Source: Allobosea sp. AAP35 (GTDB lineage Bacteria; Pseudomonadota; Alphaproteobacteria; Rhizobiales; Beijerinckiaceae). From it: a DNA stretch of 64,000 nucleotides. Where the stretch lies: NCBI RefSeq assembly GCF_001295925.1, contig NZ_LJHQ01000063.1:1-64000 (forward strand), given 5' to 3'. This document shows positions 8,948 through 16,812 of the stretch, piece by piece. The translations under genes were made by a program, and so were the position numbers. Numbering within the stretch: position 1 is the stretch's first letter; the number at the start of each line of letters is the position of its first letter. The notes beneath the pieces are model-generated. The model was not told the DNA's origin and made no database searches. It worked only from the letters and a program-made list of their open reading frames with translations.

Positions 8948-9568
8948 ATGCAGCAGGACCGCCGAAGGATCATCGCCGGCCTCGCCGTTCTCCTCGCCGC
9001 GGCGCCAGGATTGGCGCTGGGACAGGGCAGCGAGATCGATGTCGAGGCGATCCTCAACGATCCCGAGGCGCCGGCTTCCGGCAATCCGAAAGGCGATGTC
9101 ACGATCGTCGCCTTTCTCGACTACAACTGCCCCTTCTGCAAGAAGGCCGCGCCCGATCTCGCCCGTCTGGTCAAGGAGGATGGCCGGATCCGGCTGGTCT
9201 ACAAGGACTGGCCGGTGATTGCCGAGACCTCGGTCTATGCGGCGCAGCTCGCCCTCGCGGCCGCTTATCAGGGCGCCTATGCCAAGGCCCATGACGCCCT
9301 GATGGCGACAAGGGGGCGGCTTGGCCGCGAGCAGATCGGTGCCGCCGTCAAGGCGGCCGGCATCGACATGGCCCGGCTCGAAACCGATCTGAACGCCCGG
9401 TCCGCCAGCATCACGGCCCTGCTCCGGCGCAACATGGCGCAGGCGGAATCGCTCGGGCTGCAGGGCACGCCGACCTATCTGATCGGGCCGTTCCGCACCT
9501 CCACCCAGGATTATGCCGGTTTCAAGCAGGTCGTCGCCGACGCCCGCAAGAAGCAGACTTCCCCGTAA
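8948..9568 (+). CDS. DsbA-family thiol:disulfide oxidoreductase, exported
   Basis: A 206-residue protein with signal peptide (RRRIIAGLAVLLAAAPGLALG). The thioredoxin-fold active site is CPFC at 61-64 (FLDYNCPFCKKAAP), with an inserted helical domain and the cis-Pro loop GTPTYLIG near 175. It should oxidise or isomerise disulfides in the periplasm, like the Com1/BdbD-type DsbA proteins. The start ATG at 8948 has AAGGA 8 nt upstream; an ATG at 8888 would place a basic stretch before the signal peptide. It is followed after 21 nt by an L,D-transpeptidase gene and diverges from the two-component genes. Confidence 0.9.
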   Translation: MQQDRRRIIAGLAVLLAAAPGLALGQGSEIDVEAILNDPEAPASGNPKGDVTIVAFLDYNCPFCKKAAPDLARLVKEDGRIRLVYKDWPVIAETSVYAAQLALAAAYQGAYAKAHDALMATRGRLGREQIGAAVKAAGIDMARLETDLNARSASITALLRRNMAQAESLGLQGTPTYLIGPFRTSTQDYAGFKQVVADARKKQTSP

Positions 9569-9589
9569 GCGACAGGCCAGATTGCCCGC

Positions 9590-10261
9590 ATGACCGACAC
9601 CCCACACCCGACCCGCCGCCTGGCGGGCCTCATGATCGCCCTGGCCGCGGCGGGCTGCACGACCATCGCGCAACAGCCCATCGCCACGACGCCCCCGGCG
9701 CCGCAGTTCAGCGCGCTCGATCTGCGGCGCTATGGCGAGGTCGGCGGCGAGCCGTTCCACGTGCCTGCCGTCTCGCTTCAGGATCTGCAACCGCGCAATC
9801 TGCGCCAGCTCGTCGATTATCCGACCCCGCATCAACCCGGCACGCTGATCGTCGATCCGGCTAACCGGTTCCTGTATCTCGTCCAGGAAGGCGGCAAGGC
9901 GCTGCGCTATGGCGTCGGCGTCGGCCGCGAAGGGCTGGAGTTCACGGGCTCGGCGACGGTGCAGCGCAAGGCGCAATGGCCGCGCTGGACACCGACGCAG
10001 GACATGATCAAGCGCGAGCCCGACCGCTACGCCAAATGGGCCGGCGGCATGAAGGGCGGCGACACCAATCCGCTGGGTGCCCGTGCGCTCTACCTGTTCA
10101 AGGATGGTCGCGACACGCTCTACCGCATCCATGGCACGAACGAACCCGACACCATCGGCGAGGCGGTGTCGTCGGGCTGCATCCGGATGATGAACCAGGA
10201 TGTGATCGATCTGCACGACCGCATCCCCAAGGGCACCAAGGTCGTCGTGCTCCCGGCCTGA
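9590..10261 (+). CDS. L,D-transpeptidase (YkuD domain), probable lipoprotein
   Basis: A 223-residue protein. The signal sequence ends at AAGC (Cys23), a likely lipobox. The YkuD domain spans about 85-223 and has the catalytic motif HGTNEPDTIGEAVSSGCIRM, with nucleophile Cys197 and its His upstream. Family members form 3-3 cross-links in peptidoglycan or attach proteins to it, in the periplasm. Its place 21 nt after a dsbA-like gene is notable because L,D-transpeptidases depend on a reduced cysteine. Convergent with the bd oxidase operon. Confidence 0.92.
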   Translation: MTDTPHPTRRLAGLMIALAAAGCTTIAQQPIATTPPAPQFSALDLRRYGEVGGEPFHVPAVSLQDLQPRNLRQLVDYPTPHQPGTLIVDPANRFLYLVQEGGKALRYGVGVGREGLEFTGSATVQRKAQWPRWTPTQDMIKREPDRYAKWAGGMKGGDTNPLGARALYLFKDGRDTLYRIHGTNEPDTIGEAVSSGCIRMMNQDVIDLHDRIPKGTKVVVLPA

Positions 10262-10311
10262 CCTGACAGGCTGCAAGCCGGAGGGTTTTGCTGAGCCTCG
10301 CTTGCCGAAGA

Positions 10312-10467
10312 TCAGATCTTCAGCGCCCAGCGGATGACGAGGCCGACGGCGGTGAGGCAAAGTACGCCCGCAGCCCAATAGGCCACGAACCAGCCGATCC
10401 GCGCGAGCGCCCGGGGCTTCGCAGCCATATCGGGCTTGGCGGCCAAGTCGCGGTTGTCAGCGGCCAT
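10312..10467 (-). CDS. DUF2474 small subunit-like protein of the bd-type oxidase
   Basis: A 51-residue single-span membrane protein: polar N-terminus, then RIGWFVAYWAAGVLCLTAVG as the helix. Small DUF2474/CydX-type proteins are encoded after cydB and stabilise the oxidase. Its ATG overlaps the cydB stop by one base (TGATG), showing translational coupling. It ends the cydA-cydB-orf operon. Identity is by size, motif and place. Confidence 0.85.
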   Translation of the reverse strand: MAADNRDLAAKPDMAAKPRALARIGWFVAYWAAGVLCLTAVGLVIRWALKI

Positions 10468-11474
10468 CAGTGATAGCCTCCTCCTGCCGCGTTCACCTTG
10501 CCGCGGAACACCCAGTAGGAATAGGCGGTGTAGGCGAGGATCAGCGGGATCAGGACGACGGCGCCGACCAGCAGGAACAACAAGGAGTTGTCCGGCGCGG
10601 CCGCCTCCCAGATGGTCACGCTGTTGGGCACAATATGCGGATAGAAGCTGATGCCCAGCCCGATGAAACAGAGCACGAACAGGCCCTGCGACGCCAGGAA
10701 GGGGCTGAGTTCGTGCCGCTGGGTCAAACCCCGCCAGAGCACGAAGCCCAGCGCCGCCACAGCCAGCGGCACCGGGCCGACCAGCAGGATCTGCGGCCAG
10801 ACCAGCCAGCGTTCGAGATAGTTCGCGCTCAAGGTCGGCGTCCAGGCGCTGACGAGACCGATCAGCAGCAGCGTCGCGGGCGCGGCCCACATCGCGATGG
10901 CATAGGCCCGGCGCTGGACATGGTGTTCGGTCTTGAGGATCAGCCAGGTCGCGCCGAGCAATGCGTAGCCGATCACCAGCGCGACGCCCGTGACGACGCT
11001 GAACGGCGTCAGCCAGTCCCACCAGCCGCCGGCATAAGCCCGTCCGGCGATCGGGATGCCCTGCACCAGCGCCCCCAGCGCCACGCCCTGGCTGAAGGCG
11101 GCGATGGTCGAGCCGAATGCGAAGGACCAGTCCCAGAGAAACTGGCCGCGCTTGGTTTTCCAGCGGAACTCGAAGGCGACGCCCCTGAAGATCAGGCCGA
11201 GCAGCATCACGGTCAGCGGCACATAGAGCGCCGGCAGGATGATCGCATAGGCCAGCGGGAAGACCGCGAGCAGACCCCCGCCACCCAGCACGAGCCAGGT
11301 CTCGTTGCCGTCCCAGACCGGCGCCACCGAGTTCATCATCTCGTCGCGATGGGCCTCGCCGGGGATCAGCGGGAACAGGATGCCGACGCCGAGGTCGAAG
11401 CCGTCGAGCACGATATAGGCCAGCACGGCAAACGCGATCAGCGCCGCCCAGATGAAGGGGAGATCGAGCATCAT
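10467..11474 (-). CDS. cydB: Cytochrome bd-type quinol oxidase subunit II
   Basis: A 335-residue integral membrane protein with about nine helices. It begins MMLDLPFIWAALIAFAVLAY followed by DGFDLGVGIL, the signature of subunit II, and contains WDGNETWLVLGGGGLLAVFP. It supports the haem-bearing subunit I in reducing oxygen with quinol. It lies 13 nt after cydA and is coupled to the DUF2474 gene. Length matches the cyanide-insensitive (Cio-type) branch, which is inferred. Confidence 0.95.
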   Translation of the reverse strand: MMLDLPFIWAALIAFAVLAYIVLDGFDLGVGILFPLIPGEAHRDEMMNSVAPVWDGNETWLVLGGGGLLAVFPLAYAIILPALYVPLTVMLLGLIFRGVAFEFRWKTKRGQFLWDWSFAFGSTIAAFSQGVALGALVQGIPIAGRAYAGGWWDWLTPFSVVTGVALVIGYALLGATWLILKTEHHVQRRAYAIAMWAAPATLLLIGLVSAWTPTLSANYLERWLVWPQILLVGPVPLAVAALGFVLWRGLTQRHELSPFLASQGLFVLCFIGLGISFYPHIVPNSVTIWEAAAPDNSLLFLLVGAVVLIPLILAYTAYSYWVFRGKVNAAGGGYH

Positions 11475-11487
11475 GGCTTCGGCTCCT

Positions 11488-12903
11488 TTACGAGGCGACT
11501 GGAAGGGCGCCTTTGGCGTCCATCACGGGGCCGGGCATGATGCCGCCGGCGCGAACCGGCTCGTCAGGCGCGAGCCCACTCTCGGCGACATGCGGCGGGT
11601 GGTTCATCAGGCGCAGGATGTAGAAGGTGCCGGCGCCGAACAGCGCGAAATAGACGACGATGAAGGCGATGAGCGAGGCGCCGACCGCCGCCGCGTCGAT
11701 TGGTGACACGGACTGCGCCGTCGTCAGCAGGCCATAGACCGTATAGGGCTGCCGGCCGACCTCGGTGGTGATCCAGCCCGCCAGCACCGCCACGAATCCC
11801 GTGGGGCCCATCAGCACGGCCGCCCGCAGGAACGGCCTCGCATCGTAGAGGGTGCGGCGCCAGCGCAGATACAGGCTGACCGCGCCCAGGCCCAGTATCG
11901 CGAAGCCGATGCCGATCATCACCCGGAAGCTCCAGAAGACCACGCCGACCGGCGGCTGCAGATGTTCGGGGATCGTGTCGAGCCCCGCCAACGGCGCGTT
12001 GAGGTCGTGCTTGAGGATCAGCGACGAGAGCTTGGGAATCTGGATGGCGTAATCGATGCGCTTCTCGGCGCTGTTGGGGATGCCGAACAGGATCAGCGGC
12101 GCGCCTTCGGGATGGCTCTGGAAATGGCCCTCCATCGCCATGACCTTGGCGGGCTGATGCTCGAGCGTGTTCAGCCCATGCATGTCGCCGGCGACGATCT
12201 GGATCGGTGCCACGATCGCCGCCATCCACATCGCCATCGAGAACATGATGCGCGCGCCCTCATTGCCGCGATCGCGCAGCAGATGCAGCGCCCCGACCGC
12301 GCCGACAACGAGAGCCGTCGTCAGATAGGCGGCCAGCACCATATGGACGAGCCGGTAGGGGAAGGAGGGATTGAAGACCACAGCCCACCAGTCCGTGGCG
12401 ACGAACTGGCCGACATCGTTGATGGCGTAGCCGGCCGGCGTCTGCATCCAGCTGTTCACCGACAGGATCCAGAAGGCCGACATGAAGGTGCCGAGCGCGA
12501 CCATCAGCGTCGCCGCGAAATGCAGGCGCGGACCGACGCGCGACAGGCCAAATAGCATCACGCCGAGAAAGCCCGCCTCGAGGAAGAAGGCCGATAGCAC
12601 CTCATAGCCCATCAGCGGCCCGATCACCGGGCCGACCTTGTCGGAGAAGACACTCCAGTTTGTGCCGAACTGGTAGCTCATGACGATGCCGGAAACGACG
12701 CCCATGCCGAAGGCGACGGCGAAGATCTTCTTCCAGTAGTTGAACAGGTCCAGGAACACCGGGCGCCCGGTTGCGAGCCAGAGTCCGTTGAGCACCGCGA
12801 GATAGCTCGCGAGGCCGATCGAAAACGCCGGGAAAATGATGTGAAAACTGATCGTGAACGCAAACTGGATGCGCGCCAGCATCAGGGCTTCGAGACCGAA
12901 CAT
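11488..12903 (-). CDS. cydA: Cytochrome bd-type quinol oxidase subunit I
   Basis: A 471-residue membrane subunit. The N-terminal region ARIQFAFTISFHIIFPAFSIG holds the first haem-ligand His. Also seen are KVMAMEGHFQ, the GRQPYTVYGLLTTAQ segment and a short Q-loop as in CioA. It oxidises quinol and reduces oxygen to water. The start at 12903 has GAGG upstream and fits the family N-terminus; a frame to 13041 would run through the divergent promoter. Divergent from an Rrf2 regulator, which probably controls it. Bd oxidases tolerate nitric oxide, in line with an NsrR-like sensor. Confidence 0.95.
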   Translation of the reverse strand: MFGLEALMLARIQFAFTISFHIIFPAFSIGLASYLAVLNGLWLATGRPVFLDLFNYWKKIFAVAFGMGVVSGIVMSYQFGTNWSVFSDKVGPVIGPLMGYEVLSAFFLEAGFLGVMLFGLSRVGPRLHFAATLMVALGTFMSAFWILSVNSWMQTPAGYAINDVGQFVATDWWAVVFNPSFPYRLVHMVLAAYLTTALVVGAVGALHLLRDRGNEGARIMFSMAMWMAAIVAPIQIVAGDMHGLNTLEHQPAKVMAMEGHFQSHPEGAPLILFGIPNSAEKRIDYAIQIPKLSSLILKHDLNAPLAGLDTIPEHLQPPVGVVFWSFRVMIGIGFAILGLGAVSLYLRWRRTLYDARPFLRAAVLMGPTGFVAVLAGWITTEVGRQPYTVYGLLTTAQSVSPIDAAAVGASLIAFIVVYFALFGAGTFYILRLMNHPPHVAESGLAPDEPVRAGGIMPGPVMDAKGALPVAS

Positions 12904-12918
12904 GTTCGCCTCTTTCAA

Positions 12919-12972
12919 ATTCGAATAATGCCGATGATCAATATTGCGGTGCAGTGATAAAAGCAATATTTC
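12919..12972. promoter_or_regulatory. Candidate operator region between cydA and the Rrf2 gene
   Basis: The 100-bp divergent gap holds an 8-bp palindrome ATTCGAAT (12919-12926) and two AT-rich repeats, CAATATT (12939-12945) and CAATATT within GCAATATTTC (12963-12972), 25 bp apart. ATTCGAAT occurs again at 13020-13027 inside the regulator gene. These are candidates for Rrf2 binding; the consensus is not proven. Confidence 0.35.
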
Positions 12973-13003
12973 GGATACAGCATTGTTGTCGCAGGAGGCC
13001 GAG

Positions 13004-13468
13004 TTGCGCCTGACCCAGTATTCGAATTTCGCCCTGCGCACGCTGCAGCTGCTGGCACTGCGCGCGCCCGCAATCGTGTCTGTCGAGGACGTGGCGCGGG
13101 CGCACCGGATCTCGCGCTCGCATCTGGTGAAGATCGCCCATGAGCTAGGGCGTCGCGGTTATGTCACGACGGTGCGCGGGCGCAATGGTGGCATGCAGCT
13201 GGCGCGCCCGGCCGACCAGATCACGGTCGGCGAGATCATTCGCTGGACCGAAGCGCCGTTGGCCTTGGTCGAATGTTTCGACCCCGAGACCAACACATGC
13301 CCGCTGCTCGGCGTCTGTCATCTCTCTCGCGGGCTCCAGCGAGCGCTGCGGGCCTTCCTCTCCGTGCTCGATGATTTGACGATCGCCGACATCGCGATCA
13401 ACCGGAGCGCCCTGCTCGAGCGTTTGGCCACGGTGAACGAGGACGCTCCAGCCACGCGCTGCGCCTGA
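13004..13468 (+). CDS. Rrf2-family regulator, NsrR-like iron-sulfur sensor
   Basis: A 154-residue winged-helix regulator. It begins LRLTQYSNFALRTLQLLAL, has the recognition region HRISRSHLVKIAHELGRRGYV and the wing RGRNGGMQLARP. Three cysteines spaced C-X7-C-X5-C (ECFDPETNTCPLLGVC, about 87-102) match the cluster ligands of NsrR proteins, which sense nitric oxide. The start is TTG at 13004 with AGGAGG 6 nt upstream; an ATG at 12944 would add 20 unconserved residues. It diverges from cydAB and is followed by sulfur- and membrane-related genes, either of which could be targets. Confidence 0.88.
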   Translation: MRLTQYSNFALRTLQLLALRAPAIVSVEDVARAHRISRSHLVKIAHELGRRGYVTTVRGRNGGMQLARPADQITVGEIIRWTEAPLALVECFDPETNTCPLLGVCHLSRGLQRALRAFLSVLDDLTIADIAINRSALLERLATVNEDAPATRCA

Positions 13469-13584
13469 GCGAGGCGCCCCTGCAAAGGCCTCGATAAAAT
13501 ATAGACGTGGGATACATATTATATTGACAGAAGCGCGAATATGCTGGCCAATGATGAGGTCATCGTCGTTCACAGGAGAGTGCC

Positions 13585-13809
13585 ATGGCCAATGTCGGTA
13601 CAGTCGATCGTGTCCTCCGGTTTGCGCTGGGCGCGCTGCTCGTCGTCGCGGTCTTCATTCCCCCTTTCGCTGAAATGGTCGCGCCCTGGGGCGCCTGGAA
13701 ATACGCTCTGACGGCGTGGGGCGTCGTGATGATCGGCACGGCGGCCTTCCGCTTCTGCCCCGCCTATACGCTGCTGGGCGTACGGACCTGCCCGCTCGCC
13801 AAGTCATGA
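13585..13809 (+). CDS. DUF2892 (YgaP-type) inner-membrane protein
   Basis: A 74-residue protein starting MANVGTVDRVLRFALGALLV, with two membrane helices (about 11-30 and 39-55) and the conserved end RFCPAYTLLGVRTCP. DUF2892 proteins are found alone or fused to rhodanese domains, as in E. coli YgaP. Here a rhodanese gene lies 320 bp downstream. A good ribosome site AGGAGAG precedes the ATG. The upstream gap is AT-rich near 13495-13530 and probably holds the promoter. Confidence 0.85.
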   Translation: MANVGTVDRVLRFALGALLVVAVFIPPFAEMVAPWGAWKYALTAWGVVMIGTAAFRFCPAYTLLGVRTCPLAKS

Positions 13810-14128
13810 TCAACCGCGGCTGCAGGCGGGCGCACCGCCAGCAGCCGCAGGTGATACCCAGGCCGCCAGCCCCGTCCCTGCAGGTGACCCTCCTGCGGGC
13901 GCCACTCGGGCAGGACGGCTGCGCCACGGCCTTCATCATCGAGCCGGCAAACGCCCCGTGACGATCGAGCGGATGACGGGCGCATCCTGACGCGCCTTCG
14001 TAAATCGGCCCGGACCGTCTTGATCGCGATCACCCTGCGCTCCGACACGTCATCAGGCCTCGCAGCCTCGGCCTGTCGCAGGTCCGCGCGGATGCTCAAC
14101 ACCTACCTGACACGCGAAGGGAGCGGTC
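13810..14128. other. Intergenic region without a recognised gene
   Basis: This 319-bp stretch between the DUF2892 and rhodanese genes is open in several frames, but none shows a ribosome site with a recognisable product. An inverted pair of GC-rich words (CTGCAGGCGGGC..., CCTGCAGG) lies near 13822-13885. A ribosome site GAAGGGAG precedes the rhodanese start. No clear terminator or RNA gene was seen. Confidence 0.4.
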
Positions 14129-14716
14129 ATGTCCAAACGCATCAACTGGCTTGTTGTGCTGAGCCTTCTGGGTGTGGCCCCGGCCCTAGCGGCGCCGGAG
14201 CCAGCCGATCCCGCGCGGCAGACACCTTGGAAGCTCTATGTCGATTCGACCGAGGCCTTCGCCATGAAACAGGCTCAGGGCAACAAGGTGCTGCTGGTCG
14301 ATGTGCGTGATCCCATCGAGATCATGTTCACCGGCTTTGCGCCGGCGGTCGATGTGGTCGTGCCCTACATGTCGGCCAACCGGTCGAAGTGGAACGACAC
14401 GCGATCCGTCTATCAGGTCGAACGCGAGCCCGCTTTTGCCGACAGGATCGCCAAGGCCCTTGCCGATCGCGGTCTCGGCAAGGACACACCCATTCTCCTG
14501 ATGTGCCGCTCGGGCGGTGAGCGGGGCGCGCCATCGGCCAGGGAACTGTGGGGCAAGGGTTTCGCCAGCGTCTATGTCGTCGTCGACGGCTTTGAAGGCG
14601 ACACGGTGAAGGACGGCCCGCAGAAGAACTGGCGGCGCGTCAATGGCTGGAAGAACTCAGACCTGCCATGGGGCTACACGCTCGATCGCTCGAAATTCCC
14701 CATCGGCGAGAAATGA
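14129..14716 (+). CDS. Exported rhodanese-domain protein
   Basis: A 195-residue protein with a signal peptide (NWLVVLSLLGVAPALAAP). The rhodanese domain (about 40-165) has VLLVDVRDPIEIMFTG and the active-site loop MCRSGGERG with the sulfur-accepting Cys. Rhodaneses move sulfane sulfur between carriers; this one would act in the periplasm. It is followed by a DsrE-type and a TauE/SafE-type gene on the same strand, which suggests a sulfur oxidation or export role. The substrate is unknown. Confidence 0.88.
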   Translation: MSKRINWLVVLSLLGVAPALAAPEPADPARQTPWKLYVDSTEAFAMKQAQGNKVLLVDVRDPIEIMFTGFAPAVDVVVPYMSANRSKWNDTRSVYQVEREPAFADRIAKALADRGLGKDTPILLMCRSGGERGAPSARELWGKGFASVYVVVDGFEGDTVKDGPQKNWRRVNGWKNSDLPWGYTLDRSKFPIGEK

Positions 14717-14794
14717 TTTCCGCTGCCGTCATGACGGGCTTTCATGAACGGTGCTGTTGACGCCTGACACCCCATGACCTTTGAGGACACGCAA

Positions 14795-15232
14795 ATGACA
14801 ACAGTATTCAAAGCGCTTTCGAGCGCGATGCTGGCCTTGGCGGCGATGGCGTCGCCCGCCGTCGCAGGCCAGAAGATGCTGATGTTGCTGAGCGCGCCGG
14901 CGGCGGAGGCGCAGGCCTTCAATCTGGTTTTGGCCAACCAGGTGCAGGCGAGCGGACATGGCATCCACATGCTGCTCTGCGGCGAGGCTGGCGACATGGC
15001 TTTGAAGACCGCGCCGGAAGCGGCGACCAAAACCGTCACGCCGCAGGGCATGACGGTCCGCACGCTTCTGGAGGGTCTCTTGAATAAGGGTGGCACCGTC
15101 CAAGTTTGCGCCATCTACCTGCCCAACCGCAAGCTCCAGGCCGATGCTCTGATGGAGGGCGTCAGCGCCGCTCGCCCGCAGGACATCGCCACCATGATGG
15201 TCGATCCCGCGATCAAGGTCATCGGTCAATAA
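14795..15232 (+). CDS. Exported DsrE-family protein
   Basis: A 145-residue protein. A signal sequence (KALSSAMLALAAMASPAVAG) is followed by a DsrE-like fold: QKMLMLLSAPAAEAQAFNLV, HGIHMLLCGEAGDMAL with a Cys, and VQVCAIYLPN with a second Cys. DsrE/TusD-type proteins carry persulfides on a cysteine. The start ATG at 14795 has GAGG 8 nt upstream; an earlier ATG at 14774 is less well placed. It lies 78 nt after the rhodanese gene and may take sulfur from it, an inference from context. Confidence 0.8.
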   Translation: MTTVFKALSSAMLALAAMASPAVAGQKMLMLLSAPAAEAQAFNLVLANQVQASGHGIHMLLCGEAGDMALKTAPEAATKTVTPQGMTVRTLLEGLLNKGGTVQVCAIYLPNRKLQADALMEGVSAARPQDIATMMVDPAIKVIGQ

Positions 15233-15411
15233 CGCCGCGCAAACCCGTCAGACACTGGAAACCGCCTGTTGGGTAAAGCTGAAGCCGCGGATGCAAAAAC
15301 GATGACCAAACACTCCATGATTTCGCACGGACCGGCGGGCCAAAAAATTTGCCGGCAGAATGGCTCGCTGAGCACGGCAGATGCATGTTTCATCGCGGCG
15401 GCAACCGCGGC

Positions 15412-16206
15412 ATGATCGGCGGTCCCGATATCGCGTCGGTGGGCTCGGGGACGCTGGTGGGCTTCGTGCTGGGGCTGATCGGCGGCGGCGGCTCGATCCT
15501 GGCCGTGCCGCTCCTGGTCTATGTCGTCGGCGTGGCCTCGCCCCATGTCGCCATCGGCACCAGCGCGGTGGCGGTGGCGCTGAGCGCCTTTGCCAATCTG
15601 CTGGGCCATGCGCGGGCCGGGAACGTCCGCTGGCCCTGCGCGCTGATCTTCTCGGCCGCCGGCATCGCAGGCGCCGCGGCCGGCTCGACCCTCGGCAAGA
15701 GCTTCGACGGGCAGAAGCTGATGCTCCTGTTCGGCGTGCTGATGATCGTGATCGCAGTGATGATGCTGGTCCGCAAGGCGGGCGACGGCACCGCATTCCG
15801 GCCGCTGGCGCGCGAGACGGCGCCTTCGCTTCTGCCGCGGCTGCTCGGCATGGGCGGGCTCGTCGGCGCCATGTCCGGGTTTTTCGGCATCGGCGGCGGC
15901 TTCCTGATCGTGCCCGGGCTGATGGGCGCGGCGCGCATGCCGATGATCCTGGCCATCGGCTCCTCGCTGGTCGCGGTCACGGCCTTCGGGATCACCACCG
16001 CCATCTCCTATGCGCTGTCGGGTCTGGTCGACTGGCGCATCGCCATCCTGTTCGTCGCGGGCGGCGTTGCGGGCGGCCTTGGCGGCACGCTACTGGCGAA
16101 GCGGCTCGCCAGCCATAAATCCCTGCTGACGCGCGTGTTTGCGGCCATCGTCGCGATCGTGGGCGCCTATGTCGTCGCGCGCGGCTCTGCGGCTGTCTTC
16201 GGCTGA
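15412..16206 (+). CDS. TauE/SafE-family membrane transporter (sulfite/sulfonate exporter type)
   Basis: A protein of about 264 residues with seven to eight helices and two glycine-rich repeats, FVLGLIGGGGSILAVPLLVY and GFFGIGGGFLIVPGLM, the hallmark of TauE/SafE (DUF81). The pair of repeats indicates an internally duplicated fold. It likely exports sulfite or an organosulfur anion, in keeping with the rhodanese and DsrE genes before it. The start is uncertain: ATG at 15412 gives the usual length, while ATG 15385 or TTG 15349 would extend it without clear conservation. Confidence 0.88.
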   Translation: MIGGPDIASVGSGTLVGFVLGLIGGGGSILAVPLLVYVVGVASPHVAIGTSAVAVALSAFANLLGHARAGNVRWPCALIFSAAGIAGAAAGSTLGKSFDGQKLMLLFGVLMIVIAVMMLVRKAGDGTAFRPLARETAPSLLPRLLGMGGLVGAMSGFFGIGGGFLIVPGLMGAARMPMILAIGSSLVAVTAFGITTAISYALSGLVDWRIAILFVAGGVAGGLGGTLLAKRLASHKSLLTRVFAAIVAIVGAYVVARGSAAVFG

Positions 16207-16302
16207 TCCTTCGCAAACGGCTCGGACGGTCCGCAAGTCGAGCGCGCTCCCATCCGCCACGGGATGTGCTAGCCTGCCCGTAGGGGTCGCACCGACCCGA
16301 CG

Positions 16303-16812
16303 ATGGGCCTGGATTTCATGACGTGGACGGATGGCTTGGGATTGGCGGGGTTTGTCGTCGCCTGCATGGTGGCGGCGAGTTCGGGGGCGATCTTCAAGCC
16401 CGGCGCCTGGTATGAAGGCCTCGCCAAGCCCTGGTGGCGGCCGCCGAACTGGCTGTTTCCGCCGGCCTGGACGCTGCTCTACTGCATGATCGCGGCATCG
16501 GGCTGGCTGGTCTGGCGCAAGGCCGGCTTTGCCGGAGCGGGGCTGGCGCTCTCGGTCTACGGGCTCCAGCTCGTCCTGAACGCGATGTGGTCGGGGATGT
16601 TCTTCGGCCTGCGCCGGATGGACCTCGCCTTCGTTAATGTTTGCGCGCTGTGGCTCTCGATCCTGGCGCTGATCGTGCTGTTTGCGCCGATCGATGCGCT
16701 CGCGGCCTGGCTGCTCGTCCCCTATCTCGTCTGGGTGAGCTTTGCGGCGTGCCTGAACTTCACCGTCTGGCGGATGAATCCCGACGCATCGCCCCGGAAC
16801 CGTACAGCCTAA
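16303..16812 (+). CDS. tspO: TspO/MBR-family tryptophan-rich sensory protein
   Basis: A 169-residue protein with five helices and many Trp residues: GLAKPWWRPPNWLFPPAWTLLY, WLVWRKAG, NAMWSGMFFGLRRMDLA. TspO binds porphyrins and in Rhodobacter acts in oxygen-dependent control of photosynthesis genes. There it lies near crtB; here it sits at the left end of the cluster, converging on hemC, with which it shares 4 bp. An in-frame ATG at 16318 is an alternative start. Confidence 0.9.
   Translation: MGLDFMTWTDGLGLAGFVVACMVAASSGAIFKPGAWYEGLAKPWWRPPNWLFPPAWTLLYCMIAASGWLVWRKAGFAGAGLALSVYGLQLVLNAMWSGMFFGLRRMDLAFVNVCALWLSILALIVLFAPIDALAAWLLVPYLVWVSFAACLNFTVWRMNPDASPRNRTA

Noticed and set aside
8870-10378. 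A 502-codon frame opposite the dsbA-like and L,D-transpeptidase genes
   Set aside because: Both sense genes have clear active-site motifs; the antisense product has none.
13764-14102. Short frames in the gap between DUF2892 and rhodanese genes
   Set aside because: No ribosome site, conserved motif or sensible composition; several frames are open on both strands as usual at this GC content.
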